Notes under the pieces: model-generated | What the model saw: the letters and a program-made list of their open reading frames with translations, nothing else | What the model was told of the DNA's origin: nothing | Databases searched by the model: none | Part shown: positions 8,409 through 18,022 of the stretch, one piece after another | How positions within the stretch are numbered: position 1 is the first letter of the stretch | Layout: each line of letters begins with the position of its first letter | Assembly: GCF_014697575.1 (NCBI RefSeq) | Contig: NZ_JACJSC010000001.1 | Location: 248,001 to 312,000 of the forward strand | Source of the DNA: Planktothrix sp. FACHB-1365 | GTDB lineage: Bacteria; Cyanobacteriota; Cyanobacteriia; Cyanobacteriales; Microcoleaceae | DNA: 64,000 nt | Reading direction: 5' to 3' | Position numbers and translations under genes: made by a program

Positions 8409-9755
8409 TTAAGCGGATTCCGGTTTAGGTAAAGAAGAGGGATGTAATAATAACTCCGCGGTTGATCGTTTTTCTACCATTTCCCGTGTAACTCGACAGC
8501 GTTTTAAATCTTTACGCGAGGGAATTTCATACATCACATCTAACATTAATTCTTCAACAATTCCCCGTAACGCTCTCGCGCCTGTTTTGCGACGATAGGC
8601 TTCCTGAGCGATCGCTCTTAAGGCATCTTCATCAAATTCTAACTGCACATTATCCATCCGCAGTAATTTTTGATATTGTTTGACTAATGCACTGCGAGGT
8701 TCCGTTAAAATAGCCACCAACGCATCTTCATCTAAGGGTTCTAAGACGGCTACCATCGGTATCCGACCAATCAATTCAGGAATTAACCCAAATTTGACTA
8801 AATCATCCGGTTCCATGCGTTTGAGGGCATCAACAGTGCGTTTGTCCTTTGCTTGCCCTTCTCCGGGCTGGACAAACCCCATTGACTTTTTACCCGTTCT
8901 CTGATCCACCAGTTTATCTAACCCCACAAAGGCGCCACCACAGATAAACAGGATATTACTGGTATCAATTTGAATACAATCTTGATAAGGATGTTTGCGT
9001 CCACCTTGGGGGGGGACATTGGCAATGGTTCCCTCTAACATTTTTAACAGGGCTTGTTGTACCCCTTCCCCAGACACATCCCGTGTTATCGAGGGATTTT
9101 CACTCTTCCGGGCGATTTTATCAATTTCATCAATATAAACAATTCCCCGTTGCGCTTCTTCCACATCAAAATCAGCAACCTGTAACAACCGCAACAGAAT
9201 ATTTTCTACATCTTCCCCCACATAGCCCGCTTCCGTTAACGTTGTCGCATCAGCAACCGCAAACGGTACATCAAGCATTTTGGCCAAGGTTTCCGCCAAT
9301 AGGGTTTTCCCACATCCGGTGGGGCCAATTAAGAGAATATTAGATTTTTGTAACTCCACATTATCTTCTGTGGGTCGTCCAGCGGCCTTCGTTTGCACAA
9401 ATCCCAAACGTTTATAGTGGTTATAAACGGCAACCGAGAGAACTTTTTTTGCCTCATCTTGACCAATGACGTGTGAGTCCAGATAGGATTTAATTTCTCT
9501 CGGTTTAGGAATTTGATTTAAAGCCACTCGTCCCGTCCGTTGCCGTCGTTGGGGAGGTGGAGCCGATTGGGGGCGAGGGGAAGGAGAGGGTGCTGTTGCC
9601 GAACTACTATCAAATAACTCCTCATCTAAAATTTCATTACATAGCTCCACACATTCATCGCAGATATAGACGCCTGGCCCTGCAATTAACTTGCGAACTT
9701 GCTCCTGGGATTTGCCACAGAAAGAACATTTTAGATGGGAGTCGTACTTAGACAT
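8409..9755 (-). CDS. clpX: ATP-dependent Clp protease ATPase subunit ClpX
   Basis: AAA+ unfoldase that feeds substrates to ClpP, 448 aa. The N-terminal zinc-binding domain has C10, C13, C32 and C35. After a Ser/Pro-rich linker (about 50-75) come Walker A GPTGCGKT at 144-151, Walker B IVYIDE at 205-210, and the pore and ClpP-docking regions, with KKSMGF as the probable IGF-type loop. It begins 12 bp after the clpP stop, so the two are almost certainly cotranscribed, with a GAGG site before the ATG. Length and motif order are normal. Identification is secure. Confidence 0.97.
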   Translation of the reverse strand: MSKYDSHLKCSFCGKSQEQVRKLIAGPGVYICDECVELCNEILDEELFDSSSATAPSPSPRPQSAPPPQRRQRTGRVALNQIPKPREIKSYLDSHVIGQDEAKKVLSVAVYNHYKRLGFVQTKAAGRPTEDNVELQKSNILLIGPTGCGKTLLAETLAKMLDVPFAVADATTLTEAGYVGEDVENILLRLLQVADFDVEEAQRGIVYIDEIDKIARKSENPSITRDVSGEGVQQALLKMLEGTIANVPPQGGRKHPYQDCIQIDTSNILFICGGAFVGLDKLVDQRTGKKSMGFVQPGEGQAKDKRTVDALKRMEPDDLVKFGLIPELIGRIPMVAVLEPLDEDALVAILTEPRSALVKQYQKLLRMDNVQLEFDEDALRAIAQEAYRRKTGARALRGIVEELMLDVMYEIPSRKDLKRCRVTREMVEKRSTAELLLHPSSLPKPESA

Positions 9756-9767
9756 AGTTGCCTCATC

Positions 9768-10478
9768 TTAGGTTGCGGGAACAGACTCTCCGGGAATCGG
9801 AAGACTTTGGGTGCTGGAGATCACCTTATCTATTAGACCATATTCTTTCGCATCTTCAGCAGACATATAGAAGTCCCGTTCGGTATCTTCCTGAATGCGT
9901 TCAATGGGTTGACCTGTATGTTCAGCCAGTAACTCATTGAGAATACGCTTATGATACAGAATTTCTTTGGCTTGAATTTCAATGTCTACCGCTTGCCCTT
10001 GCGCTCCCCCTAGGGGTTGGTGAATCATAATTCGAGAACTGGGCAGAGACATCCGTTTACCAGGGGTTCCCGCCGATAACAGAAAAGCCCCCATACTTGC
10101 CGCCAGTCCATAACAGATGGTGACAATATCCGGGCGGATTTGCTGCATGGTATCAAAAATTGCCATCCCTGCGGTAACAGAACCCCCCGGAGAGTTAATG
10201 TAAATTTGGATATCTTTTTCTGGGTCTTCGGCTTCCAAGAACAACATCTGGGCGGTGAGGGCATTCGCCACATCATCATCAATGGGTGTTCCCAGAAAAA
10301 TAATCCGTTCTCTCAACAGACGGGAATAAAGGTCAAAAGCCCGTTCCCCCATCCCAGACTGTTCAATCACAATCGGGACAATATTACTCGGAGAGAGGGT
10401 TTGCAAATGGGTATCGCTTATGACCCCGTGATGGGAATAGTTATGAATTCGGTATTGGGAAGACTCAGAAAATATCAT
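9768..10478 (-). CDS. clpP: ATP-dependent Clp protease proteolytic subunit ClpP
   Basis: Serine protease subunit of the Clp complex, 236 aa. The catalytic triad is visible: Ser128 in YGLAASMGA, His153 in MIHQPLGG and Asp202 in [15 protein letters not shown] at 94-101 forms the oxyanion strand. The first ~33 residues are longer than in E. coli, as in the cyanobacterial ClpP2 that pairs with ClpX, so I keep the ATG at 10478; an internal start is possible. Cyanobacteria carry several clpP paralogues, and the position directly upstream of clpX identifies this one as the ClpX partner. A 172-bp gap holding dispersed repeats separates it from tig. Confidence 0.95.
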   Translation of the reverse strand: MIFSESSQYRIHNYSHHGVISDTHLQTLSPSNIVPIVIEQSGMGERAFDLYSRLLRERIIFLGTPIDDDVANALTAQMLFLEAEDPEKDIQIYINSPGGSVTAGMAIFDTMQQIRPDIVTICYGLAASMGAFLLSAGTPGKRMSLPSSRIMIHQPLGGAQGQAVDIEIQAKEILYHKRILNELLAEHTGQPIERIQEDTERDFYMSAEDAKEYGLIDKVISSTQSLPIPGESVPAT

Positions 10479-10568
10479 TGCTTTTTTCTAAACCTTAATT
10501 GTTTTCGGGGATCAAAAGAATACTCGTTTTGATCTATTATGCCTTAACTTGAGATGTCAGGTGTGTGG

Positions 10569-10587
10569 AACAGGCATCTTGCCTGTT
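10569..10587. repeat. Dispersed palindrome AACAGGCA-TCT-TGCCTGTT, copy 1
   Basis: Perfect 8-bp stem with a 3-nt loop, preceded by GTGTGG. The same 19-mer occurs at 13799-13817 and, with one change at the end, at 26482-26500. All three lie between genes. It sits between tig and clpP and could fold in either transcript. Confidence 0.8.
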
Positions 10588-10612
10588 AAGTAGGGTGTCA
10601 GGTGTCAGTAGA

Positions 10613-10635
10613 GGGCTGGGAAACCCTGCCCCTAC
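10613..10635. repeat. Dispersed G/C hairpin ending GCCCCTAC, copy 1
   Basis: GGGCTGGG, AAA, CCCTGCCCCTAC: an inverted repeat with one T-T mismatch. The same architecture and the same CCCCTAC end occur at 53654-53676 and 55122-55144, so this is a family of dispersed elements. Confidence 0.6.
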
Positions 10636-10650
10636 TCCCCCTGTTCAATA

Positions 10651-12054
10651 CTATTCTTCCTCGTTAGTGTCGAGTTCTTCGTCCTCTTCTTCCTCTTCGT
10701 CTTCGAGTTCGTCTTCGTCTTCTAAAGGTGTTAACGTTCCTTCAGGAACTAACTCAATGGTGGCGTGTTCTTCCAGCAAAGTGTAGGTTTTGTTCTGAAG
10801 TAAATCTTCAGTGACAAAGGCGCGTAACCGTTTGGGGTCAACATCTTGACCTTCTAGTTCTTTGAGAACCTTAGCTTCTTCGGCTTGAATTTCTTCATCC
10901 GTAACGGTTAAAGATTCCTGTTCAGCAATAGCTTTTAAAGCTAAGGAACGCTTCAACGCATCAATTGCTTCTGGACGAGCTTGTTCTCGTAAACGAGGCA
11001 CCATTTCACCAGTGAATAACCGTTTCACATCCAACCCCATATTGCTCAACTGCATCACCTGTTGAGTAATCAGTCGGTCAACTTCTTGACGAATCAGGGT
11101 TTCGGGTAAATCAACTTCCAGGGTTTCCACCAACGCATCGACTAACGCTTTGCGTTTATTGGCTTTGGTTTGCTCATCTTTTTCCCCTTGAAATCGTTTT
11201 TCTAAAGATTCTCGCAGTTCCGCTAAAGTCGAAAATTCGCTGACTTCTTCAGCAAACTCATCATCTAATTCGGGCAGTTCTCTTTCTTTGAGTTCATTCA
11301 ACGTAATGGTAAAGGTCGCATCCTTTCCAGCAACGTCTTCATCCCCATATTCATCAGGAAATCTCAGATTTAAGGTTTTGGTTTCTCCAGGGTTCATGCC
11401 AAAAATCCCCTCGACAAAACCCGGTATAAACCGCCCTTCCTGTAATTCCACCTGAAAATTATCGCCTTTAGCGCCAGGAATTTCTTTGGGTTCCGCTTCT
11501 TCAGACTCTTGGGCAAAGTACCCTTGAAAATCGACAAACGCCACATCTCCCTCTTGGGCAGGTCTACCTTCAACCGGAATTAACGTTGCTCTTTTTTCCT
11601 GTTCCCGTTTTAAGACCTGTTCCACCTGTTCGGGGTCATACTTAGCTTCTTCTGCTTGCACGCTTAAGCCTTTGTATTGACCCAGTTTGACTTCGGGTTC
11701 AACATCCACAGCCACTTGAATCGTCAGGGTTTTTCCCGGTTCAAATTGCTGAATCAGGTTATCAATCTCGCCCCGGGGTTCAAAGCTGCCAATCGCTTGA
11801 ATGTTCTCTTGTTCAACAGCTTTAGGTAAATACTGGTTCATTAAATCATCCAAGGCGGCAGCCTTAATGCGTTCCTGGCCCAAGCGCTGGATGAGAATGT
11901 GGCGAGGCACTTTGCCTTTGCGGAACCCAGGAATATTCACCGAACGGCTCATACGCTGAACCACTTGTTCATAGGCGTTTTTAGACATTTCCGGTGTAAT
12001 CTCAATGTCCAATCCAATTTGACTTGCGGGAAGTTTTTCCTGGGTTACTTTCAT
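10651..12054 (-). CDS. tig: Trigger factor (ribosome-associated chaperone)
   Basis: 467-aa chaperone that binds nascent chains at the ribosome exit. The N-terminal ribosome-binding domain contains the signature-type stretch PGFRKGKVPRHI near residues 38-49. A PPIase (FKBP-like) domain spans roughly 165-250 (GDVAFVDFQGYF, FIPGFVEGIFGMNPGE), and a long helical C-terminal arm follows. The last ~30 residues are a run of Glu and Asp, an acidic tail typical of cyanobacterial copies but long here. It is the first gene of a tig-clpP-clpX group, a common arrangement that couples folding and proteolysis. Its upstream region carries an unusually strong hairpin (12105-12137). Confidence 0.96.
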   Translation of the reverse strand: MKVTQEKLPASQIGLDIEITPEMSKNAYEQVVQRMSRSVNIPGFRKGKVPRHILIQRLGQERIKAAALDDLMNQYLPKAVEQENIQAIGSFEPRGEIDNLIQQFEPGKTLTIQVAVDVEPEVKLGQYKGLSVQAEEAKYDPEQVEQVLKREQEKRATLIPVEGRPAQEGDVAFVDFQGYFAQESEEAEPKEIPGAKGDNFQVELQEGRFIPGFVEGIFGMNPGETKTLNLRFPDEYGDEDVAGKDATFTITLNELKERELPELDDEFAEEVSEFSTLAELRESLEKRFQGEKDEQTKANKRKALVDALVETLEVDLPETLIRQEVDRLITQQVMQLSNMGLDVKRLFTGEMVPRLREQARPEAIDALKRSLALKAIAEQESLTVTDEEIQAEEAKVLKELEGQDVDPKRLRAFVTEDLLQNKTYTLLEEHATIELVPEGTLTPLEDEDELEDEEEEEDEELDTNEEE

Positions 12055-12756
12055 CAGAAAAATGGGTAGAAACTCCTAACTTCTAGTTAGGCTTTACATT
12101 TCCCCCCCCCCAAACCCCCCGTGGGGGTTTGGGGGGGAGGGGTAGAGGGGTATGGTTGCCCCTCTGTGGAGATCTGGTTGTCTCCTAACACCTATTTCTA
12201 GGGTAAAGTTAGCTTTGCCAAGGTTTTAAGAGCTTGTTAGGTTAGCAGCACTTCCTTAACCCGATAAAGATGTTTAACCACTAACGACAGAGCCGGAGAC
12301 TAGCTACGCATCCACAGGGTGTCATGACTCAAAAAACGGAGTACACAAGGTACTTAGGCTGGTCAACTATCACGCTCTGGTGAGGCATGACTTCGCGTAG
12401 CTTTCGTTCCGCGCGTAGCCTTGTCACAGAGAGTGCGGGGTGCTGACAATCGTGATATTCTGAATTAAATACCCCCAACACATTTCACTCGCGGGGGAAC
12501 TATAATCTGGGGTTAGCAAGTTAAGATTGCTAAAAATCCAGTTGTGTACTTAAAGAGTGATCGTAACTGATTATGCGCCCTTGTGTACCCGTTCGTTAGA
12601 TTCTGTTCCGTTTTGGGAAGAATGAGAACGGCTAAACTACAATGAAGAAGGGAGGTTAAGCCTCCCCATAAATGAATCGATACCCTAAACATTTTGTTGG
12701 CTATAAAAATTTCAATTTATTAAAATTGCGAGTTTTTGATTACGGAGGTTAAAATT
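12055..12756. other. Divergent intergenic region tig/asd (about 700 bp)
   Basis: I see no convincing protein gene here. It contains the G/C hairpin at 12105-12137; a direct repeat of GCGTAGC at 12395-12401 and 12413-12419 within CTTCGCGTAGCTTTCG-type repeat sequence; a TATAAT hexamer at 12501-12506; then a 7-bp hairpin TTAGCAA/TTGCTAA (12513-12519 with 12527-12533); and a GGGAGG/CCTCCC hairpin near 12649-12665. The last two lie where an asd leader or a small RNA would be transcribed. No match to a known RNA family was recognised. Confidence 0.5.
12105..12137. repeat. Perfect 15-bp G/C hairpin upstream of tig
   Basis: Arms 12105-12119 (seven C, AAA, five C) and 12123-12137 (five G, TTT, seven G) pair without mismatch around the loop CGT. 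There is no T-run on either side, so it is not a standard terminator. It begins 50 bp upstream of the tig start codon and reads the same way from both strands. Confidence 0.85.
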
Positions 12757-13785
12757 TTGTCAAATTCATATCGAGTTGCCATTTTAGGGGCGACAGGTGC
12801 TGTGGGGACGGAGTTAATAGAACTTCTGGAAAGTCGGAATTTTCCAGTAGGAGAGTTAAAATTATTAGCTTCGCCTCGTTCAGCAGGAACCTCATTACCT
12901 TTTAAAGGGGAAACTTTACCCGTTGAAGTTGTATCGGAGGAGTCGTTTCACAATGTTGATCTTGTGTTAGCCTCCGCCGGAGGATCAACTTCTAAGGTCT
13001 GGGCCTCAAAGATAGTGGCAGCCGGAGCGGTGATGGTCGATAACTCCAGTGCCTTCCGCATGAACCCAGATGTGCCCTTAATTGTCCCTGAAGTCAACCC
13101 AGAGGCGATTAACAACCACAAAGGGATTATTGCCAACCCCAACTGCACGACGATTTTAATGACGGTAGCGATTTGGCCGTTATATCAGGCACAACCCATT
13201 CGTCGGATGGTGATTTCCACCTATCAATCTGCCAGTGGGGCCGGGGCTAGAGCTATGGAGGAAGTGAAGCAACAAGCGTCCGCTATTTTAGCCGGAGAAA
13301 CACCGAAAACGGAAATTTTTCCCTATCCGTTAGCATTTAATCTCTTCCCCCACAACACCCCCATTAATGAGTTAGGGTATTGTGAAGAGGAAATGAAAAT
13401 GATCAACGAAACCCGGAAAATTTTTGGGGTGAATGATCTGAGGATTTCGGCAACTTGTGTGCGGGTTCCCGTATTACGCGCCCATTCCGAAGCGGTTAAC
13501 TTAGAATTTGAGCAGCCCTTCAGTGTGGAAAAAGCACGGGATATTCTCAGCACAGCGCCGGGAGTGCAACTGGTGGAAGACTGGACGGCAAACTATTTCC
13601 CTATGCCCATTGATGCCAGTGGCCGTGATCCGGTATTAGTGGGTCGCATTCGTCAGGATTTGTCTCATCCCTGTGGTTTAGAATTGTGGCTTTGTGGCGA
13701 CCAAATCCGCAAGGGTGCAGCGTTAAACGCCGTGCAAATTGCTGAATTATTAGTGGAAAAACAACTCCTCGGCCATCGGTCTTAG
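12757..13785 (+). CDS. asd: Aspartate-semialdehyde dehydrogenase
   Basis: Makes L-aspartate semialdehyde from aspartyl phosphate with NADPH, the branch point for lysine/DAP, threonine and methionine. Using the TTG at 12757, the protein is 342 aa: NADP-binding GATGAVG at 11-17 and the active-site Cys at 130 in NPNCTTI. I prefer this TTG because GGAGG lies 8 bp upstream (12744-12748) and the protein then begins SNSYRVAILGATG as in relatives; the open frame continues upstream to 12736 without a better start. It is followed by dapA and then rnj on the same strand, an order widespread in cyanobacteria. Confidence 0.95.
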   Translation: MSNSYRVAILGATGAVGTELIELLESRNFPVGELKLLASPRSAGTSLPFKGETLPVEVVSEESFHNVDLVLASAGGSTSKVWASKIVAAGAVMVDNSSAFRMNPDVPLIVPEVNPEAINNHKGIIANPNCTTILMTVAIWPLYQAQPIRRMVISTYQSASGAGARAMEEVKQQASAILAGETPKTEIFPYPLAFNLFPHNTPINELGYCEEEMKMINETRKIFGVNDLRISATCVRVPVLRAHSEAVNLEFEQPFSVEKARDILSTAPGVQLVEDWTANYFPMPIDASGRDPVLVGRIRQDLSHPCGLELWLCGDQIRKGAALNAVQIAELLVEKQLLGHRS

Positions 13786-13798
13786 AACAGATGTGTGG

Positions 13799-13817
13799 AA
13801 CAGGCATCTTGCCTGTT
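13799..13817. repeat. Dispersed palindrome AACAGGCA-TCT-TGCCTGTT, copy 2
   Basis: Identical to the element at 10569-10587, including the preceding GTGTGG. It begins 13 bp after the asd stop, so it would be the first structure in an asd-dapA transcript. Confidence 0.8.
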
Positions 13818-13930
13818 ATCAGTCGGGTGTCACGAAGAGGATAAGGCTACAGGGGGAGTAGGGGGTGAACCGGGAGCAATCCCGAAGCACGGCAGGGGGA
13901 GGAGATAGGGTCAGGACAGACACTTCTTCC

Positions 13931-13972
13931 CTGAAACCTGAAACCTGAAACCTGAAACCTGAAACCTGAGAG
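13931..13972. repeat. 7-bp tandem repeat CTGAAAC
   Basis: Five perfect head-to-tail CTGAAAC units (13931-13965) and a sixth altered unit CTGAGAG, in the asd-dapA spacer about 40 bp before the dapA start. Slipped-strand variation in copy number is likely between strains. Confidence 0.9.
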
Positions 13973-14011
13973 ATGACTCATGTAGGATACAAGATAACTG
14001 ATAGAAGACAA

Positions 14012-14896
14012 ATGGTAAGTTTTGGAAGAGTTATAACGGCAATGGTTACGCCGTTTCATGAAGACGGTAGTGTGAATTACACAGTGGCGGAACAGTTAGC
14101 CGCCCATCTAGTAGAGCAAGGAACGGATGCTGTTGTTGTGTGCGGAACGACGGGAGAATCTCCAACCTTGACTTGGGATGAAGAACACGAGTTGTTTCAA
14201 GTCGTGCAGAAGGCTGTGTTCGGAAAAGCGAAGGTGATCGCGGGAACGGGATCGAACTGCACCCAAGAGGCAATTCATGCCACCCAAAAAGCGTCTAAAC
14301 TGGGATTAGATGGCAGTTTACAGGTTGTCCCCTATTACAATAAACCTCCCCAAGAAGGTTTGTATCGGCATTTTCAAGCGATCGCTCAATCGAGTCCCGA
14401 TTTGCCGATAATGCTTTACAATATACCGGGACGCACTGGACAGAATCTCCTGCCGGAAACAGTGGCACGTTTAGCGGAGATTCCGAATATTGTGGCGATT
14501 AAGGAAGCCAGTGGCAATTTAGAACAAGTGAGCCAGGTGCGACGGTTGACACCTTCTGAATTTAAGATCTACTCTGGGGATGATTCGTTAACCTTACCGA
14601 TGTTAGCCGTTGGCAGTTCGGGGGTGGTCAGTGTTGCTAGTCATTTGGTGGGAAGGCAACTCCAAGAAATGATACAAGCCTTTGAAGCAGGCCAAGTGCA
14701 AGTGGCAACGGAGATCCATATCCGGTTATTTGGGTTGTTTAAAGCCTTGTTTCTAACAGCAAACCCGATCCCCGTGAAAATAGCACTCAATTTGCAAGGC
14801 TGGAACGTGGGATCAACCCGTTTACCTTTGTATGATCCAAGCGTGGAAGTCACCAACACATTAAAGGACGTGCTGAGTCAGTTAAATCTTATCTGA
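14012..14896 (+). CDS. dapA: 4-hydroxy-tetrahydrodipicolinate synthase
   Basis: Condenses pyruvate with aspartate semialdehyde, the first committed step to DAP and lysine. From the ATG at 14012 the protein has 294 aa, the usual length, beginning [14 protein letters not shown]; the extra 13 codons upstream are not conserved in type and include repeat-derived sequence, so I reject them. Catalytic residues: Lys164 (Schiff base) in AIKEASG, Tyr136 in LYNIPGRTG, and GTTGE at 45-49. It works directly on the product of the gene before it (asd). The 226-bp gap between the two carries a palindrome and a tandem repeat. Confidence 0.95.
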   Translation: MVSFGRVITAMVTPFHEDGSVNYTVAEQLAAHLVEQGTDAVVVCGTTGESPTLTWDEEHELFQVVQKAVFGKAKVIAGTGSNCTQEAIHATQKASKLGLDGSLQVVPYYNKPPQEGLYRHFQAIAQSSPDLPIMLYNIPGRTGQNLLPETVARLAEIPNIVAIKEASGNLEQVSQVRRLTPSEFKIYSGDDSLTLPMLAVGSSGVVSVASHLVGRQLQEMIQAFEAGQVQVATEIHIRLFGLFKALFLTANPIPVKIALNLQGWNVGSTRLPLYDPSVEVTNTLKDVLSQLNLI

Positions 14897-15388
14897 TAGT
14901 CTCGATCAGTTTGTAGCGATGGGTTCTGTAAGGAGGGTTTAACGATCTACGGCTGAAAAAACCAGATCAATCTGTAGAAACGTTTGATACATAGAGACGC
15001 GCCATGGCACGTCTGTACAGGGAACAGGGAACCCGAAGGAATAGAAAAACAGTCCCCTGATCCTACCGCAGGAGGAGCACAGAATTTTGGATTTCCGATT
15101 TTCTATTCTTGATCGCTCTGATTTTCAATTCCCTTTCGTCCCATAACCCCCCCTACAAAAAATGAGCAGGATTTATAGAATCAATAATGATGATCAGCGA
15201 TGTTTTGTCCCAATCCTAAACGATCCTTAAATCCTGGCAAAGTTTTCTAGGTTTCTGACAACTAAATACTGAACAGAATTGACAGAATTTATCAAGTAAT
15301 CACGAGGGATCCTGTAAATTCTGGAAATTCTTAAATTCAGCCCTTATTTCATTGGTAAACCATTAACAAAAAAAAGGAAAGAATCAGC
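14897..15388. other. Intergenic region dapA/rnj (about 490 bp)
   Basis: No protein gene seen. It holds a dispersed inverted repeat at 14991-15018 and a possible promoter -35 hexamer TTGACA at 15279-15284 without a clear -10 partner. The A-rich AAAAAAAAGGAAAG just before 15389 supplies the rnj ribosome site. A long leader fits the known self-regulation of RNase genes in other bacteria, but nothing in the sequence proves it. Confidence 0.45.
14991..15018. repeat. Dispersed inverted repeat GAGACG...CGTCTG around GCCATGGC
   Basis: Near-palindrome with centre GCCATGGC (15001-15008). It resembles the GTAGAGACG/CGTCTCTAC elements found across cyanobacterial genomes; a degenerate relative is at 18386-18417. 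Confidence 0.6.
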
Positions 15389-17227
15389 ATGATGAGAAAC
15401 GGTAACACCCCAATTATTAGAAAAAGAACCTCTGCTATGACTTCAGAACCTTCCACCCCTGTCTTTAACTCCGGTGCTTTAAGAATTATTCCTTTAGGGG
15501 GATTACATGAAATTGGAAAAAACACCTGTGTGTTTGAATATGAAGATGAAATTGTGATTTTAGATGCCGGGTTAGCGTTTCCAACGGATGGAATGCACGG
15601 CGTTAATATTGTTTTACCGGATGTTACCTATCTACGGGAAAACCGGGAAAAAATTAAAGGCATGATTGTCACTCACGGACATGAAGATCATATTGGTGGT
15701 ATTCCCTTTCACCTCAAACAATTTGAAGTTCCGGTGATTTATGGCCCTCGATTAGCGATGGCATTGTTACAAGGAAAATTAGAAGAAGCCGGAGTTGCAG
15801 AACGCACAGAATTAAGATCCGTTCGTCCCCGTGAAATGGTGAGAATTGGCAAATATTTCTTGGTCGAATATATTCGGAATACTCACTCCATTGCTGATAG
15901 TTTTACTGTTGCGATTACGACCCCTGTTGGTGTGGTGATTCATACGGGAGATTTTAAAATTGATCATACTCCGGTAGATGGAGAATTTTTTGATTTCCAA
16001 CGGTTAGCCGAATATGGAGAAAAAGGCGTTCACTGTTTATTAAGTGACTCTACAAACGCTGAAATCCCAGGCTTTACGCCTTCTGAAAGTTCCGTTTATC
16101 CCAATTTAGAACGAATTTTTGCCCAAGCTCAGGGTCGAATTTTAGTCACTACCTTTGCTTCTTCGGTTCACCGTCTAAATATCATTTTAAATATTGCCCA
16201 AAAGCAAGGTCGATTAGTATCGGTGGTGGGTCGATCTATGTTAAACGTGATTGCTCACGCTCGGACGTTAGGCTATGTCAAATGTGAAGATCGGTTGTTT
16301 GTTCCTCTGAATTCAATTAATGGGATTCCCGATGATAAATTGCTGATTTTAACAACGGGATCTCAAGGGGAACCGTTATCGGCTTTAACCCGAATTGCTG
16401 AAGGTGCACACCGTCAAATTGGGATTAAGAAAGGGGATACGGTTGTTTTCTCAGCGAACCCCATTCCGGGTAATACGATTGCAGTCGTCAATACCATTGA
16501 TAAATTGATGATGCAGGGGGCAAATGTGATTTATGGTCGCGAGAAGGGAATTCATGTTTCCGGTCATGGATGCCAAGAAGATCAGAAATTAATGTTAGCC
16601 TTAACTCGTCCGAAATTCTTTGTTCCTGTTCATGGAGAACACCGGATGTTAGTTCAACACCAAAAGACGGCTCAAAGTATGGGAATTCCCCCCGAAAATA
16701 TGGTGTTAATTGATAACGGTTTTGTGGTAGAATTAACGAAAGAATCGATTCGGATTGCCGATAAAGTTCAAGCCGGAATTGAACCCGTAGACTCCTCTCG
16801 CTCTGGCGTTGTTAAAGATGAAACCATGAAAGAACGACGTCAATTAGCAGAAGAAGGAGTTGTTACTGTAGCGGCGGCGGTTGGAACCGATGGTAAGTTA
16901 TTAGCAAGACCTGAAATTCATTTGAAAGGGGTTGTGAATAGTGTTGACCAAGGTTCTATTCAACAACAATTAAGCCAAACTATTGAGAATGTTTTAACGG
17001 AACGTTGGACAGAATTCGCCCGCACATTTGGTACGGAAACGAAGGAAATTGATTGGGAAGGGTTAAAGACTCAAATTGAACGTTCTATTCAGCGTGTTTT
17101 GCGTCGAGAAATTCCCAGTAACCCTTTGTTAGTGTTATTAGTACAAACCCCTGAAGGAGAACAAGAAACTTCAGCAAAAGTAACGGGTCGTCGTCGTCCT
17201 CGCAGTACCGCACGAGTCGCGTCTTAG
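15389..17227 (+). CDS. rnj: Ribonuclease J
   Basis: Metallo-beta-lactamase/beta-CASP ribonuclease with 5'-exo and endo activities, central to cyanobacterial mRNA decay; 612 aa. The metal-binding motif HGHEDH is at 96-101, with further ligands in NTHSIADS and IHTGDFKID, and the beta-CASP segment carries HVSGHG and VPVHGEHR. The C-terminal tail (about 560-612) is Arg/Thr-rich (GRRRPRSTARVAS), a cyanobacterial-type extension that could bind RNA. The N-terminal ~28 residues before ALRIIPLGGLHEIGKN are also extra; an internal start at the second Met (residue 17) is possible. A terminator-like hairpin follows. Confidence 0.95.
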   Translation: MMRNGNTPIIRKRTSAMTSEPSTPVFNSGALRIIPLGGLHEIGKNTCVFEYEDEIVILDAGLAFPTDGMHGVNIVLPDVTYLRENREKIKGMIVTHGHEDHIGGIPFHLKQFEVPVIYGPRLAMALLQGKLEEAGVAERTELRSVRPREMVRIGKYFLVEYIRNTHSIADSFTVAITTPVGVVIHTGDFKIDHTPVDGEFFDFQRLAEYGEKGVHCLLSDSTNAEIPGFTPSESSVYPNLERIFAQAQGRILVTTFASSVHRLNIILNIAQKQGRLVSVVGRSMLNVIAHARTLGYVKCEDRLFVPLNSINGIPDDKLLILTTGSQGEPLSALTRIAEGAHRQIGIKKGDTVVFSANPIPGNTIAVVNTIDKLMMQGANVIYGREKGIHVSGHGCQEDQKLMLALTRPKFFVPVHGEHRMLVQHQKTAQSMGIPPENMVLIDNGFVVELTKESIRIADKVQAGIEPVDSSRSGVVKDETMKERRQLAEEGVVTVAAAVGTDGKLLARPEIHLKGVVNSVDQGSIQQQLSQTIENVLTERWTEFARTFGTETKEIDWEGLKTQIERSIQRVLRREIPSNPLLVLLVQTPEGEQETSAKVTGRRRPRSTARVAS

Positions 17228-17273
17228 ACTTAGAAATTCTTCAGAAACGGGGTTTGTGACCTCTCCCCCTAAC

Positions 17274-17305
17274 CCCCTCTCCTCCAAGGCGAGGGGAAAT
17301 TTTTC
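17274..17305 (+). terminator. Hairpin and T-run after rnj
   Basis: CCCCTC (17274-17279) pairs with GAGGGG (17291-17296), followed by AAATTTTTCTT. It is embedded in a CCCCCTAACCCCCTC-type sequence that also occurs as a dispersed cyanobacterial repeat, so it may be a repeat doing duty as a terminator. Confidence 0.65.
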
Positions 17306-17439
17306 TTAAATCCTAAGTAAATGTACTGATACCCCAGGACATTGTGATCAAAATCATGGAAATTGAGAGATTTATTTCACTGGGTTTTTCGGGTTAATCA
17401 CTGATGATGGTATTCAGTTAATTCAGGAGAACCCAACTT

Positions 17440-17988
17440 ATGCTACCGTTAAATCTAGTGTTAAATTTGGATAGGGATTTTACCACAGTTCAGGATATTA
17501 CAACAGAAATTCATCATTATTTAAGAACTTCCGCCTCTATTATTGCTTCCTCATCTTATTTGCTCCAAGTCGCTTTGACCCAAGAAAAGAAAGTTGCTAA
17601 GTCCCCGGTAGAATATATAACACTGATTCAAGATGCGGCCCACTGTTTAGAAAACAATTGTTATCGGGTGATAGAAACAATTAATCAAACCAATTCTAAT
17701 AGTTTGGCTCTTAACCGCATTCGGTTATATTTAGATAAAATGATCTGTTTTTGCCAAAAAATTTTACTAGATTTAGAGACGCTTTTAAATTCTAAGTATC
17801 TCGGTGAACTCAATTCTGTAAACGAAAAGTCTGAACTGATCAATTTAGTAGCGGGTTTAAATCAATGGGCGATGCAAATGACGGATGTGTTAAGTTCTCA
17901 ACGATTTAATGATTATGTTCAACAGTTTGCTCAAGGCTTGTTAATGCAGTCTAGCGACGATGGTTTTGGGGAGTATCAATCTGCATGA
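17440..17988 (+). CDS. Helical protein of unknown function, possible degenerate HisKA domain
   Basis: 182 aa, no signal peptide or membrane segment, predicted all-helical. I do not recognise a family. Residues about 21-45 (TTEIHHYLRTSASIIASSSY) resemble a kinase H-box followed by its helix, with a His in place, but no catalytic ATPase domain follows and the rest is Leu/Asn/Ser-rich. It could be a stand-alone dimerisation or phosphotransfer-like module, or the likeness may be chance. The ATG has AGGAG nearby (17426-17430). It lies alone between the rnj terminator and a convergent terminator, so it should be transcribed by itself. Confidence 0.55.
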   Translation: MLPLNLVLNLDRDFTTVQDITTEIHHYLRTSASIIASSSYLLQVALTQEKKVAKSPVEYITLIQDAAHCLENNCYRVIETINQTNSNSLALNRIRLYLDKMICFCQKILLDLETLLNSKYLGELNSVNEKSELINLVAGLNQWAMQMTDVLSSQRFNDYVQQFAQGLLMQSSDDGFGEYQSA

Positions 17989-18022
17989 TCATATTAATCC
18001 TCAATTTTTATAGTATAAAACA

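Noticed and set aside
8680-9751. Plus-strand ORFs opposite clpX
   Set aside because: Shadow frames of a secure gene, with no ribosome sites or recognisable motifs.
10565-10786. Ser-rich ORF of 73 codons on the plus strand
   Set aside because: It is the complement of the acidic tail of tig (GAG/GAA codons read as CTC/TTC in shifted frame).
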